From the NCBI GenBank assembly GCA_025716855.1, contig JAIXMQ010000016.1, positions 248,001 through 312,000 on the forward strand: 64,000 nt of DNA. The letters are read 5' to 3'. The notes under the pieces were generated by a model, which was given only the letters and a program-made list of their open reading frames with translations, was not told the origin of the DNA and ran no database searches. This DNA is from Pilaira anomala (taxonomy: Eukaryota; Mucoromycota; Mucoromycetes; Mucorales; Mucoraceae). Numbering within the stretch: the first letter of the stretch is position 1; the number at the start of each line of letters is the position of its first letter. Below are positions 24,459-36,848 of the stretch, piece by piece. A program made the translations under genes and the position numbers.

Positions 24459-25532
24459 ATACACTTGCAACTTTCTTGCTGTAACTTGGTTTCATTTTGT
24501 GATTGCCTTCTGGGCAAGTATTTGTTATTCACGAAGCTGATTTCTGCGTTTTTTTTTTTTTCTCATTTAAAAGGCTCCAATAGACAACTTTTACCCTACA
24601 GCTCTTTTAACGGTTCAAATAAGGGGGATGCATACCGTTGCTTCCATTTTCATGAAGCACCATATATGAATTATGGGATTGAAGATAGGCCTGACGGCGC
24701 TGATCTTTCTTGTGGATTGGTTGCCTGTCATTATACTTTTTTTTTTTTTTTTTTTTTCAGCAAAGAGTCTGGTAAGTGAAGCGTCACAAGGTAAAGGGGA
24801 TTGTCCTCCTTTTGCCTGTTAAAAATTTCTACTGTGTTGTTGGGCTAAAACACATTCATGGGTCACAGCTATTTCAAAAATCGAATTTTCGAAAGAAGGT
24901 ATCAAACAAACAGAACAATAATCAGATTTTTACATTCATTTTTAAGAAACGCAACAATCATTTTGTCTGTATCCGAAAGAAGTTTAGTGTCTCATTATTC
25001 CATTTATCTTATCCATTTGCCTTAGTCTCTCTCTCTCTCATTTAGCCAATCTCATCCAGCACAACCAGATAGATAAAGACGCGTAGTTATTCATATAAAA
25101 GCGCAGGTCTTGAAGAGCTTCTTTTTTCTTTCTTCATAGGCTATTGTTTTCAATTGACTTCTTTTACCCTCGATAGTAAAGGAGATACACCACAAAAAAA
25201 AAAAAGACAATCAGACTTGGTATGTATGTATAGTCTGATTTAGAGAGGAAGTTTGCCATGGAGTTCATTAGACAATGAGCTTCTTCTTTTTAATAAAATT
25301 ATTGCTATATATCTTTCCAGTGACAACAAGTCTTATACGCGTTTTTCAAAGGTTTATTCATTGCTTGATACAGTCTCTTGTATATAATCAAAGCAGTGAT
25401 ATTCATGTTTTATTTTGAAAGAGGTACAAGGGAGAAAAAAAAAAGAAAAAGAAAAAAAGAAAACCTGTTTGTAAATGTATCATATGCATTATACGCCAGA
25501 GAAAAATTTTTTTTTTTGTTTGTTCTCTCGAA
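24366..25532. other. Intergenic, about 1.2 kb, no gene seen
   Basis: Includes GA(n) at 24434-24458 and several A/T runs between the convergent Qcr1 and acyltransferase genes. Open frames at 24465-24779 and 24776-25045 have no family resemblance. Confidence 0.45.
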
Positions 25533-26117
25533 TTAAATCAAACGAGATCCACAATAAGATTTGAAATAAGGCTTTAAAATATACTGCTGTACCAAGTTCT
25601 CCACAGGGGTAATACGATCCAACTTCCATAACCCCCAATGAGCAAACCCATTCAAGAACAACGGAAAAGTAAAATAGCACACACCTAACACGTATATATG
25701 AAGCAAGATACGAATCATCCAAGAATCCATCGGTCGTCTTTTCAAAACATGTGTATACACGTACGAAACCGTTCTTTCCAGTACAACTAATAACCCATGC
25801 GTACAAAAGAACTTGATCTGATCTCCCATAAACTTTTCCTTGTAGAGTGGCCATCCCGTGTTACATAATACTGCAAATTCATGCGTCATACCCGACACTA
25901 CAAAGACTGCCATCGAGGCCACGCCAATCGCGAGTGGTTTGAATCTTGGTGTATTATGTGTTAATTCTCGAATCAGGAAATAAATTGGTTTATATGCACT
26001 TGAGATCCAAGCTGGACGAAAGATACGGTGCCAACGAATTGACCACACGTCTTCAAGTGATAATCCCAATAAAGGATAATTCATCATCAATCTCCAATCA
26101 CCTTTTTTTTTAACGAG

Positions 26118-26159
<42 letters not shown>

Positions 26160-26969
26160 TTTAGAACACGATATATATATATATATACATTCAATGTGTA
26201 CTTACTGGATCGATAAGTTCCGCCACCTGCAAAAACACAATACAACAACTGCATCACAAGTCCAGCAAAATTTAATAAACACATCAACGCACTCACAACT
26301 GCCCAAACGAACATCACACTCTGTACAGAAACGGTTTTAAGCAAGATCGATATATCCTCTGCCATAAAGGTTTTTACCCAAGCAGCTAAAGTATCAAAGG
26401 CGACTGCATTTAAAACAATGGGTAAAACCAAATGATAAAATTTCTAATATTGGTTAAAACACATTATTACGTAGTTTCAGTCTATTTAATTGTTTTCTTA
26501 CTTTATCGTCATTGGGTGATGATGAGTCCTTGGTTTTTTCTCGATGAGGTTTCAAGTTCTTTCGAATACAAGACCACAACTCGACATTCAACTCGGAAGG
26601 TTCAATAAACGCTTCCTTTTTATAAAGTAAAGGTGATATCCAAAATATATCGAGATACCGTAAGAACATAATGAACGGAATCACTTGACAAAATACAGAA
26701 AATGAACCTATACACACAAAAAAAAAAAAACAGTTGAAAAAAATACTGCATGAATTTCTTTTATTTTTGTTACCATTTTCTGCGTCACAATAATTATATG
26801 GTATAAACAATAAACTTGTCAATAAGGGTACAGAAATTATTTGTTTCCAACGTGTCGAAATTTTCTCAATGGATGTAATGGATAATATAAATAAGAGTGG
26901 GATGGGTGAGAGTGCAAGAATACCAAGTTTCCACACAGGTATAATCGTATGTCCTGCTGTGTCTATCAT
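25533..26969 (-). CDS. Wax-synthase-like membrane-bound O-acyltransferase (MBOAT_2)
   Basis: Four exons: 26969-26774, 26707-26502, 26443-26206 and 26101-25533. The sum is 1209 nt, 402 residues, all phases matching. Multiple hydrophobic helices run through the protein. The conserved core is in the last exon: LEDVWSIRWHRIFRPAWISS, then VFVVSGMTHEFAVL, where the His of SGMTHE is the likely MBOAT catalytic residue. Wax-synthase-domain enzymes esterify alcohols, sterols or secondary metabolites with acyl-CoA at the ER; the substrate cannot be told here. Exon 1 opens with a transmembrane helix right after the start, chosen because upstream frame sequence is homopolymer-derived. Intron 3 contains AT(n) and GA(n) microsatellites. 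Confidence 0.85.
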
Positions 26970-27043
26970 ATTTTTTTTTATATGTATAAAAAGAAAAAGA
27001 GAGAGAGAGACAGAGAGAGGTTTCTGAATTTGACTAGAATGCA

Positions 27044-27075
<32 letters not shown>

Positions 27076-27826
27076 CCAATCAATGCATAGTGTCACTTAC
27101 AAAATCCATTTTTTTTAAAGGATTTCCTGAGCCACCTGTTCCTTTTTTAAATGTCTGTTTTATCAACCTTTTTAAAGATGAATAAATATATATTCTTTCT
27201 CTTTGAGAATAACTATAAAAAGAAAATACGATTTACGCAGGTCACTACCAAACGTTTAATAGTATTCGTTTCAAGACATGTATTTTTATTGGTTCTGTAC
27301 TACTTGAAAAAAAAAAAGAAAGTTCAGAGGTCTCAAGATAAATAAGTATGCAGGAAAATAACCTTAAAGAGAGAGAGAGAGAGAGAGAGAACATAGACAC
27401 CTCCCTTCGATCAGATTGATTTTATATTTTCATAAAAAATAACTAAATTAATTAGTTTATATGTGTATGTACACTCATACATATCTGATTTTCTTTTAAT
27501 ATCTCTTCCTGTTGTTTGATACTATATGGGTTAAATTGATCTATTTATAAAAAGAGAGTATGTATGTAGATCTGCAAAATTATGACAGGAACATGAGATG
27601 TTTCAGGTAAAAGATTTACCTGCCTACTCTTGGGTATTCAGATTAAAAATAATAGACAGGACGATAGTATAATCTCTGTAACAAGAACAGTGTTTGAAAA
27701 TATGCATGTCCATCCATTGAATGATAATCCCCCCCCTCTCTTTTTACTACACACTAAAAAAAAAAAAAATCTGTTGTCTTTTTTTTTTGGATCCCCTTAA
27801 AATAAGTTTTTATTTCATGTAATTTA
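26970..27826. other. Intergenic, no gene seen
   Basis: Upstream region of the acyltransferase gene. Contains T tracts, GA(n) at 26998-27018 and 27367-27389, and AT-rich spacer. Nothing recognisable. Confidence 0.45.
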
Positions 27827-28021
27827 TCAAGTATTTGTAGTATTTGGAGTATCTTCATCTGAATTCAAAACGAACCCTCCTTCTTCAAGGAGCTGTCTAA
27901 ACGGCAACCCTTTACGTAAACGAACAATTCTTGGTTTTGTGTTTTCGCCAATCACTTCTTGAGCCGATACAAAGGAAGCAATCAATACAACAACGAGTAA
28001 CAATGATAAACAGAACTTCAT
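27827..28021 (-). CDS. Small secreted peptide, 64 residues
   Basis: Single exon starting at 28021. A strong signal peptide (MKFCLSLLLVVVLIASFVSA) is followed by a mature part of about 44 residues with a basic stretch (KPRIVRLRKGLPFRQLL) and an acidic tail. It contains no cysteine in the mature part, so it is not a cystine-knot type effector. A homopolymer-rich 5' leader precedes it. The family is not recognised. The clean signal peptide and charged mature region make it more likely than the surrounding homopolymer frames to be real. Confidence 0.5.
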   Translation of the reverse strand: MKFCLSLLLVVVLIASFVSAQEVIGENTKPRIVRLRKGLPFRQLLEEGGFVLNSDEDTPNTTNT

Positions 28022-28352
28022 GACAGTGAAAAAAAAAAAAAATTGGATGGAAAAGAAGAAGAAGAAAAAAAAAAAATTAAATTGTTTGGTCAAGTTTTTA
28101 TACTTTTTTTTTTTTTTCACATATTTTATGCAAGGAATGACCAATCTAGCTCATAAGACAAATACATATTACAAAATAAGGTTTTTTTTTTATTTATTTA
28201 TTCATAATTTATATATTAACATAGGTGATGATGAGCATATAAAAATGAGTGTAAAGTGGGTGGTGATAACAACAAAAAAAAAAAAAAAAAAAGGAGTGTA
28301 AATGAATGGGGGAGGGGACATAGAAAGTTATATTTTGAAAAAAAAAAAAAGA

Positions 28353-29804
28353 TCATCTTAATGTACTAGCCGATAGTATCTTTCTTATGGTGTGAGATTT
28401 TTGAAAAAAAGAGGCTTTTTTTGAAATTGAACTTTGAATACTACTTGTGGATCTTGGAATAGAGGATTCATGATTTGAATAAGCCTCAGGAATAGTTGGA
28501 ACAGGAGGAGGAGGAGAAGGGGGAGGAGGAGGAGTACTAGCAGCAGTGACAGCAGCAGCAGCAGCAGCAGCAGCAGCATCAGGTGTACCCGGAACAGAAG
28601 GAGCGACAGGTATACTGTTATGATGAATTGGATAAAATTGAGCCATGATAATATCATTAGGTAAAGGAGTTTGACTATTGGAAGTAGAGAATGGAGAAGG
28701 TAAAGACTTGTTTAACTGTTGATGCGTATATCTCACTTGTTGTTTCTTTATCCAACTCGATTCCAAATTCGATCTTGTATTTTCCATGGACGAAGCTTGT
28801 TGTTGTTTCGTCAATCTTGAAATCAAGGTTTCATGTTCTTCAATCATCAATTTCCAAATATTAGTCCAATGTTTATTTCGTTTGATATGTTTCTCAATGA
28901 TCTCGTTCGAACTCAACAATTGTGAATCTTGACTGTATTTACGTTGTTGCTTTTTAAATGTCGAGCTGGTTGAGCTCGAACTCGAGATTCGCATATCTTT
29001 TAGAGATTGTTCAAACCCAGTACATACAGGTGCAAATACTGTAGCTAATGCTTCAGGACACATCATATTGATATGAACATACTGTTGTATCTTGGATGCC
29101 ATCAGTAGAATTGCATGTAATAATTGTCGATTATGATTAGGTAACTTTACAATAATACCAGATAATTGTTCTAATCCTTGGTAACGATGACTGAGGTCTA
29201 TATATATATATATATGATTAATTTTTAAATTATATATGATCTTACTTCCTTTTTTTTTTTCTTCTTCTTACCAATCTCTTGGAATTGTTGATGGTATGCA
29301 TTTGGTATAACCGGTTCAGGTAATTCTCTCAAATACTTTTTTACAAGACTAGTTAAAGTATGAATATCAAATGAATTTGAATCAATTTCTTTTCTTTCAT
29401 CAGATGAACAGGTATTAATTTTATCTTCAAGTAAGATGACCTCGGAAGTAGAACCCGATAAACGAAAAATACCTTCTGTTTTTAAACCTATTCAATTTTG
29501 TAAGTAAGGCAAGAATGTCTGTGCTTAATTTTTTTTTATATATTACCTCTTTTACTTATCTCTTGAAAGCATAATGCAACTGGATCTGGTACTTTTAAAT
29601 CCCAAAGGATAGATCCTGTATTGGATGCATCACATAAAGGAACTCCAAATATACCTAATTCATTTTCATTAGTTTTTTTGACAAGTTGACCTTTTTTTTT
29701 TTCTTACCTTGCTTGTCAAGAATGATGGAAGAATTACTTTTATATTGTTTTGTAAATAAAAAAGTAAATGGATTTCTATGTTTCTTTTTCGTTGCTGTAT
29801 ACAT
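28353..29804 (-). CDS. RhoGAP-domain protein
   Basis: Five exons: 29804-29708, 29654-29547, 29487-29272, 29197-28353, with all four junctions in phase; the sum of these four blocks is 1266 nt, 421 residues (so four exons in total). The RhoGAP domain fills the N-terminal half: IFGVPLCDASN at about residue 33, the arginine-finger loop GLKTEGIFRLSGST at about 69-82, VKKYLRELPEPVIP at about 118-131, and LPNHNRQLLHAILLM leading to MCPEALATVFAP. It should stimulate GTP hydrolysis by a Rho/Rac/Cdc42 GTPase using the arginine in IFRLSG. The C-terminal half is low in complexity: Ser-rich, Gln-rich, an Ala tract from a GCA/GCT repeat at about 28550-28576, and polyproline that could bind SH3 or profilin. 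Confidence 0.85.
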
Positions 29805-30068
29805 TTTTATATATATTATATATTATATATAAAAGCTTTTTCAAAAAAAAAAAAAAGTAGAAAGGGGAAAGAGAAAGAGGAACAAGAGAAAGATGAATAA
29901 AGAAAACTTTATTAAAAATAAAAAATATATAAAAGGCAAATCATTGTTTTCTATTTGACCCAAATAGGACCTTCAAAAGATACACACACACACACACACA
30001 CAAAAAATAAACGTGGAGGTTTAATCAATTCCATTTTTTTTTTTTTTTCTTGTTTACACACACAAATA

Positions 30069-30646
30069 ATGAAGTTATTGTTATTGTTATGTATCTTTTT
30101 CTCTGTAGCTGTAGTAGTAGTACATGCGATAGAGTTTAAAAATCGAGAACACTCAAATTATGGTGATCATAAAGATAATAAGGAGTAAATGATATATAGA
30201 AACAACAACAACAACAACAAAAAACTTATTTTTTTTTTTTTGCATATAATTATAACAGACATATCAAGGAACATTTAAATTCATTGTCTGATAAATCTTC
30301 AGAGTTACCTCCTGATCTAAGTGACGAAGATATGATTTATTACCTCTTTTTAGTTCATGACTTGAACGGTGATGGTTTCTTGGATGGTCATGAATTAAGA
30401 ATCGCTTTTACTGATTTCGGTGAAGACCATGAAGACGCTACTCAATATCTCGCTTTAGACGAAGTTACTGAAATGGTTGACCATGTACTTGAAGAAGACG
30501 ATCTCGATGGAGAGTAAGTTTACCTTTCTTGTTTATTATATATAGTTCCTATATACTTAAGATTTTTTTTTTTTTTTTTTTTACTGTATTCTAGTGGCCT
30601 TATCAGTTGGTCGGAATATCTTGAATCACAACAATACCATAAATAA
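30069..30646 (+). CDS. MCFD2: MCFD2-like secretory-pathway EF-hand protein
   Basis: Three exons: 30069-30184, 30259-30513 and 30595-30646. They total 423 nt, 140 residues. A signal peptide (MKLLLLLCIFFSVAVVVVHA) is followed by an EHIKEHL helix. Two EF hands have complete calcium loops: DLNGDGFLDGHE at 73-84 and DLDGDGLISWSE at 120-131, the second spanning the last intron. This arrangement, length and the HIKEHL lead-in match MCFD2, the luminal calcium-dependent partner of the LMAN1/ERGIC-53 cargo receptor in ER-to-Golgi transport. No HDEL/KDEL tail is present (ends QQYHK). The role is inferred from family resemblance. Confidence 0.8.
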
Positions 30647-31018
30647 AATTTTCTTATTTGGTACATCCGAAGAAGTGGCCAATGCATCATGAAACACTTG
30701 AGGTTTACAAACCTTATTTTAATTATGTATAATTTATGAACTTCTTGGAAAGAGTTAATTTCCCTATTTGGGTGATACAATATAATATAATAACGCCATC
30801 TGACGTTCTTCTTCTTTTAAAAAAGCGAATGATGAGGATTTTTTTTTTTTTTTAATTATCATATGAGTTGACTTGTACATACATATTCTGTAAATGACTA
30901 CATATGTTGGTGTGATCACACACATCATTCTCGGTTTTCAATCCGTTTTCGGTACCGATATAAAACACAAGACCCACATTTTTTTTTTTTTTTTTTTTAT
31001 ATATATTAAATAAATATT
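30647..31018. other. Short intergenic stretch, convergent genes
   Basis: 372 bp between the 3' ends of the MCFD2-like and PC-esterase-like genes. Contains T runs and no gene. Confidence 0.5.
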
Positions 31019-32436
31019 TTACTGTTGTTGTTCTAATGTTAAAAATACATGATACAAAACTTGAGCCGTAGCATCCAATGGACCCGGTATACAATATCTA
31101 GAACAATCGGCACCACCCAAATGACCATCCGGTCTTCTATCCACCATCGCCGCCAAATCAAGAAATAATCCACCAGCACTCTCAACAACGGCTTTTGCAA
31201 TGGCATTTCTACGTTTGGTCTCACTCCAACCATAAGGTAACCTTTTCAATTCTTCATCCGATAAAGCACTGGCTAAAGGACCCGTCGCATCATCACAAAA
31301 TGGATGACTGATAAACGACGATTTATAGATCACAAGTGCATCAGGCGAACTTTCTCGAATCACTCGCATCGTTTGAATCAATCGACGTGTGAATAATAAA
31401 TCATCGTCTCCCAAGACAGGTGTACGACTGAGGATTAAAATTGGGTAGGACGCTAAGATATTCGAGGTCACAAATGGCCATTCGATGATATTGGCTAATG
31501 GGTGTCCTTGTTCTCGGTTTTGAAATTTACGGATCGTGGATAAGATATCGTTTCGAATGTACCGTACACGCGTATCTTTATTCTTGCAAATGGTGTGATC
31601 TATTTTTTTGTATGTGAGTGAAGAGAGATAAGCATATAATTTTTTTTTTTTGTCCTGTGTATACCTTTGCAGTTTAATTCACCAAAGCATACAGTAGGTT
31701 CATCACGAAAAGCATCCAATAACAACTCATGATACTGATAATGTACCAAATCTCCTACCAACAAAATATTCCTACCTCTTAAAGCCTTACACCAACTCTT
31801 TGGATTAATCGAATTCTTTAAGCTGCACTCAGTTGAACTCGGTACCCAACTATACTGGGTCGCCTCTCTCTTTTCATCTAGTGTATGGGTTTTATAAAAC
31901 TTATTATCACAACTACTGTAAATAGGATCCTGAATATGTTTCAACCCAAACGCCCTTTTTTTATCATCATGAACCCAATCGCCTCGAGTCCAACATGCCA
32001 ATTGCTCTCTAAACTTTTCTGCTTCTTCTTCTGTCTTGAACTGAGTACCACGAATACCTTGATACTCTGTCACAGGAAACTTCTTTTGAGCTCGTTTCTT
32101 GGCTTGCAAGATGGCCTTTTGTAAAACGATCTCTCTTTCTTTCAGTGAGAGATGGGTCGTGAGCAAGCTTGCATTCGGCTGAAATTGAGGTCGGGTATGT
32201 GCTGATTGATACCAAGGAAAATCAAGGTACGTTTGATTATCTGCTTGAAACTTAAGTATCGTTTGTTGTTTATAACCTTCTTTGGTGTTACTTTCTACTA
32301 CGACTTGTTCCATGCTTTCTCTTGTAGGTGTAGATAATCCATGGTATACAAGTTTAATAAATTGATACAAGATGAGAAATATCAAGAGATAAATGATGAA
32401 CCTAGTATAATTCTTATTCTTATACTGGTTCAACAT
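31019..32436 (-). CDS. PC-esterase/TBL-like type II membrane protein lacking catalytic residues
   Basis: Two exons: 32436-31665 and 31599-31019. They total 1353 nt, 450 residues. An upstream in-frame Met at 32535 would add homopolymer-derived sequence, so the Met before the membrane helix is preferred. An N-terminal signal anchor (FIIYLLIFLILYQFIKLV, about 14-31) gives a Golgi-type type II topology. The PMR5/TBL-like features are CWTRGDWVHDD at about 148-158, the block NILLVGDLVHYQYHELLLD at about 223-241, and a C-terminal GGADCSRYCIPGPLD. In active relatives the first block has GDS with the nucleophile Ser and the last has DCSHWC with the catalytic His. Here Ser is Leu230 and His is Arg425. 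The protein may be a pseudoenzyme or belong to a divergent fungal branch. Confidence 0.7.
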
Positions 32437-32524
32437 ATTTTTTTTAAAAAATAAAATAAAATAAAATAAAATAAAATAAAAGAAAAAAGAAGAAATAATA
32501 TGTGTGTGTGTACAACTTTTAATT

Positions 32525-33335
32525 TCACAAATCAAATGTAATCGGTTTATTTACCGCTCTATATCTATGATCCGATAAACAAGCATTAATATAGACCACA
32601 CCTTCATGAACCATATACCCTTGTGCTTCATGAATATGTCCACACACAGACACTCTAGGTCGAACTTGATCAATTTTTTCCTTTAGATAGCTACATCCTA
32701 CATGTCTACCACGTACAATCTTATCGTTCATCCCATACGGCGGTGTATGTGTTACCAAAATATCGATCCCATTGGGTATTGAATCCCAAACATGAGACAT
32801 GTCTTCCAACATGAACGCTCCTCCTAAATGGATAGGTGAATAAGGCGATACGAATAACTTGAAGGACCCTAGTTCAGCTGGTAATTGATAACATTCATGT
32901 TCTAAATAAACTAAATCGTATTCTACCATCATACCCAGTAATTGCGCTCGTTGTGTGTCAAATGGAAATATGGAGTCAAGAAAATGGTCATGGTTTCCGG
33001 CTGTAATGAGTTTAAGTCTAATGGTAAATGGGTTAATGAAAACATTTTTTTGTTGTTGTAAAAGATACTTTTACTTGTGTGGTAAAGAAGATAACCAACG
33101 AAATGTTTCTTCGTATTCTAATATTGTATTCTTTCTAGACATATCTCCAGCATGAACTACGTTACAAAATAAGAAATATAAGCATTTTTTTTTTACAGAA
33201 AAAAAAAAGAGAGAGAGACTTACTTAGAACATCACCGTCAGGTATTTCAAAGTTAGTTTTTCCATGTGTATCTGATATACATACAAATCGAATTTTATCT
33301 TGATCTTTAGTATCTACGTTATTAATTTGAATCAT
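32525..33335 (-). CDS. Calcineurin-like metallophosphoesterase, MPPED/UPF0046 type
   Basis: Three exons: 33335-33224, 33156-33075 and 33017-32525. The sum is 687 nt, 228 residues. All metallophosphoesterase motifs are present in order: FVCISDTHG, GDVLIHAGDMS, TAGNHDH, DILVTHTPPYG, and SVCGHIHEAQG. These supply the Asp, His and Asn ligands of a two-metal site. The short length and the HTPPYG...CGHIHEAQG end match the MPPED (UPF0046) branch, which hydrolyses phosphodiesters in mammals; the physiological substrate is unknown. The gene is in tandem with the PC-esterase-like gene (88 bp apart) and divergent from the RGS gene, with 214 bp between starts. Confidence 0.9.
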
Positions 33336-33549
33336 TTTTATTTTGAATAATAAGAGAAAGGAGTCGCAGTAAAAAAAAAAAAAAAAAAAAAAAAAGGAGG
33401 GGCAAAGTTTTTATATGTAATGTACCAATTTAAAGTGGCGGAATGGTGTCACCTAAACAATTAAAAAAAAAAAAAAAAAAAAAAAAAGGGGAGCCCGTTT
33501 CTTCTTTTTCTTCTTCTTTTTTTTATATTTTTTTTATTTTTTAAATACA

Positions 33550-34689
33550 ATGTCGATTAAACAACAAGATCCACATGGCGACTTACCAACGTTAGATCAA
33601 GTACTCTCCAGAAAGACTTTACCACCAGTCTGTCTTTATAACTTTTACATCATCATGAGAGACAGACTTAAAATGGAAGAAGTCTTGGACTTTTACCTTG
33701 ATTTACAACACCACGAGTTACTCTGGAAACGTTATGTAAAAGCCATGCATCGTCGTGGCCACCTATCCGAAAGTGATCTCAGTGACGGCTTTCAATCACC
33801 TCGTGTCATGAGTCGACTTTCAAACCAATACTTTCCTCACACTGCCACCACACCTCGTTCCCCTTCACCTATCAACATGCCAATCTCTCTCACTCGACCT
33901 TCTCTAGTTACAGGTACACTCGAGGAATCCAACCTGACCGAGACCGAGAAATCGGTTCCAAGTCGTAAAGACCTGATGGACTCCTCTCAAAGATTATTAT
34001 TACGGTACTTGGTCCCTTCTGCAACCAAGGAACTCACTCAACTACCCGATCAATTAAAACAATCGCTTCGAAAGGAACTCGAGAAACCAGATCCACGCGA
34101 TGATCCTTTATTATTTTCGGACGCTAAAGATTATTTATTTGAGTACATGCAGACACAAGCCTATCCAAAGTTTCTTCGCTTGAAAGTTTGGGGAAATATT
34201 ACCTTGTATCAACAGCTAGGTCGCTTAGTGATAGGTTTATTGTCTTTATTGGCTGCCCTGACGACTTCTCTTAGTTTGATCTTTTTAGGTTATCCACCAT
34301 GGGGTATTCGATTCTGGGTAAGAAATTTTTAAAAAAAAAAATATATATTGTTATTATGTTATTTACAACAAGATAGATTTTATTACCCTTTTGGATTGGT
34401 GTTTTGAATATACTAGTATTTCTAACTGGATTAGACCCTATTTGGGTACTTGTTTTTAACAAAAGGTAAATATAAAAACATTCACCACTTTTTTTTTTTG
34501 TATCACACGTGTTTCCTCATCATGTTTACCTTATTTAGTGAAACGACCACATTTAAATTTAATTCAATTAAGCAACCACAAGTAAAACGTATTTTAAGGT
34601 CAAGATCCATTTGGTTATTGATCACAAGTACCATTATTTCAATCATATTCACCGTTATTTTTTGTGCTATACCAAGTCGTCTACTCTAA
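33550..34689 (+). CDS. RGS-domain membrane protein, Rax1-like
   Basis: Three exons: 33550-34317, 34377-34465 and 34539-34689. The total is 1008 nt, 335 residues. The N-terminal half is a split RGS-like helical domain: LPTLDQVLSRKTLPPVCLYNFYIIMRD, EEVLDFYLDLQHHELL, then after a Ser/Pro-rich insert, SRKDLMDSSQRLLLRYLVPSA and DPLLFSDAKDYLFEYMQTQAYPKFLR. Four hydrophobic helices follow at about residues 230-250, 258-272, 275-287 and 310-327. RGS plus C-terminal helices is the layout of yeast Rax1, a bud-site landmark protein, and of related fungal RGS proteins. The second exon was chosen by frame: only the acceptor GATAG at 34376 keeps the helices open. Confidence 0.8.
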
Positions 34690-34853
34690 ATTATATACAC
34701 GCGCACACACACACACACACACACACACGCATACACACACACACACGCACGCACACACACACACTTTTTTTTATATATACCCCACTCCCTCCTTCCATTA
34801 TTATGATTAAAAAAAAATTGTATTATTATGATTATTACTATTATTTACAGTTT
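34690..34853. repeat. CA(n) microsatellite between convergent genes
   Basis: Dinucleotide CA/CG tract at about 34698-34763, in the 164-bp gap between the RGS and PKA stop codons. Confidence 0.85.
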
Positions 34854-36339
34854 CTAAAAGTCTAGGAATTTATCTCGGTATGGATCAGGACCACTCACAC
34901 CATACCGTTCAGTTGTTTCAGGATACCTATCAAAATGAGACGCATCCCCTTCACCACGAATTGTAGGAACATACGGTGATCGCACCTGGCGATTCGCTAC
35001 CCTTACAAAATCCACACCACTAAACCATTTATGATTTTTGATATCTTCTGATCCACCTTTCAAATTACCAAACCTTCTTGAAAGGTCAGGTGTCAATAAT
35101 CGTTTCAACAAGTCTTTTGCGTGTGGGTCAAAATACGCTGGCCATTTAATCTTTCCTTGAATAATCTTTTCGTATAATTTAAGATGATCATCGTCATAAA
35201 ATGGAGGATGTCTATAGATTAGATTAGATATTATATATATATATATATTTACATTCAATTCACAGCTTTTTCTTTTTATTACCCTGCCAACATTTCAAAG
35301 ATCAGTATTCCTAAACTCCACCAATCCACTGCAACCGTATATCCTTTGGATTGAATGACTTCAGGCGCTAAATAATCAGGAGTACCACACAGGGTCCAAG
35401 TGATATCAGGCACATGCTTTGCAAATCCAAAATCTGTGATCTTAATATGTCCTTGTGAATCTAATAATAAATTTTCCGGTTTCAAGTCTCTATACACAAT
35501 ATTCTTTTGATGAAAGTATTCAATTGCCAATAACACTTCGGCTGCATAAAACTTTGCAACATGATCAGGAAACCTCTAAAAAAAAATAAAAATATGAATA
35601 AAATGTGTGTATATATACATATACAAAAAATGGCTGCTTACTTGATTTTTGCGTAGAATACTAAATAATTCTCCTCCAGGTACATAATCCATCACCATGT
35701 ATAAATTAATATCATCTTGAAACGTACCCCATAAATTCACCATGAATGGATTCGCTGCTGATTCCAATATATCTCGTTCGGAATTGGTATGCTCTACTTG
35801 CTTTAAACGGACTACTTCTGCTTTTTTTAATACTTTAATTGCATAATAGCGTCCATTATGTCTTGACTGGGCTAAATGAACTCGTCCAAACGAGCCGGTA
35901 CCTAACGTTCGTAATAAATGAAAGTCTTCCAACTTTAACCGTGGTCGATTCTTTCGCTGTTCTAGTATCGATCGATCGTAATTCTCGTAATGTTGTCTTA
36001 ATCGTTCTCTTTCCAATTCTATTTTACACACAGTTACAGAAAAAAGAAAGATTTTTTTTTTTTTTTTGTATCTAAATTACCTTTATCTTCATCTTTTATA
36101 CTACTTGATTTTTCTATATAAATATATAAGTAAAAAAATAAAATAAAATAAAAAATCATCTATGATTTACCTGATGTGTGGATAGAAGGTGTTAATGCAG
36201 ATTTCTCACTCGATTCCTCTACTTCCATTTTCGGCTTTTCTTCTTTATTATTCGTCACATTAAATCCAAAGAAAGACCGACGTTTTTCTTCGGTCGTATG
36301 CCGTGAGGCTCGGTCTAACATTTTATGTATAAAAGACAT
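34854..36339 (-). CDS. cAMP-dependent protein kinase catalytic subunit (AGC kinase)
   Basis: Five exons: 36339-36171, 36113-36081, 36018-35642, 35575-35283 and 35211-34854. The sum is 1230 nt, 409 residues. Kinase motifs are complete: Gly loop LGTGSFGRV (106-114), Lys129 in [28 protein letters not shown] (221-228), DFG (241-243), activation loop [14 protein letters not shown] with Thr252, and [11 protein letters not shown] in place of HRD and the C-terminal FLDF (FxxF) ending are hallmarks of PKA rather than other AGC kinases. The N-terminal 95 residues are variable, as in fungal PKAs. It should phosphorylate R-R-x-S/T sites when released from the regulatory subunit by cAMP, controlling growth, morphogenesis and spore germination. 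Confidence 0.93.
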
Positions 36340-36848
36340 TTTTAAATAATAATAAAGAAGAAGAAAAAAAAAAAAAAAAATTTGCTAATCAAAACTTTTT
36401 TTTTAAATCAACTGAATTTTAATATAGCGTGAAACATATTTTTTGATTAAAAAAGGAAAATGTAGGTGAGCTAAAACACACTCCTTATATTTCTAATTTG
36501 GAACTTGGCTTGTGAAAATAGTTTGTTGATATGTCTTATAGTTATCAACAACAATGTATATATATATATATATATCGCTGAGTCATAACTAAAAACAAAA
36601 AAGTGGCGAGTGAGGCACATACTGTTTTCTTTATATCATGACGGCGTTATATTAGTATTTAGGATTATTCGGTTCCTGAACACATTTTGTTTCTTGTAGC
36701 ACCAAAAGTAGAGTTAAAATAGGGCTTTCTTTTTTCCAATTTGACAACATCTGTATCACCTTTTTGTAAATAAAGGGGTGTTTTTTTTTGTATTCTTTTT
36801 CCTCTTTTTTTTTTTTTTTCCTCTTTTTTACCAACAACTAAATTAATA
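36340..36848. promoter_or_regulatory. Divergent promoter region, PKA and EI24-like genes
   Basis: 509 bp separate the two start codons. It contains A/T runs and an AT(n) tract at 36558-36574. No specific transcription factor site is claimed. Confidence 0.4.
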
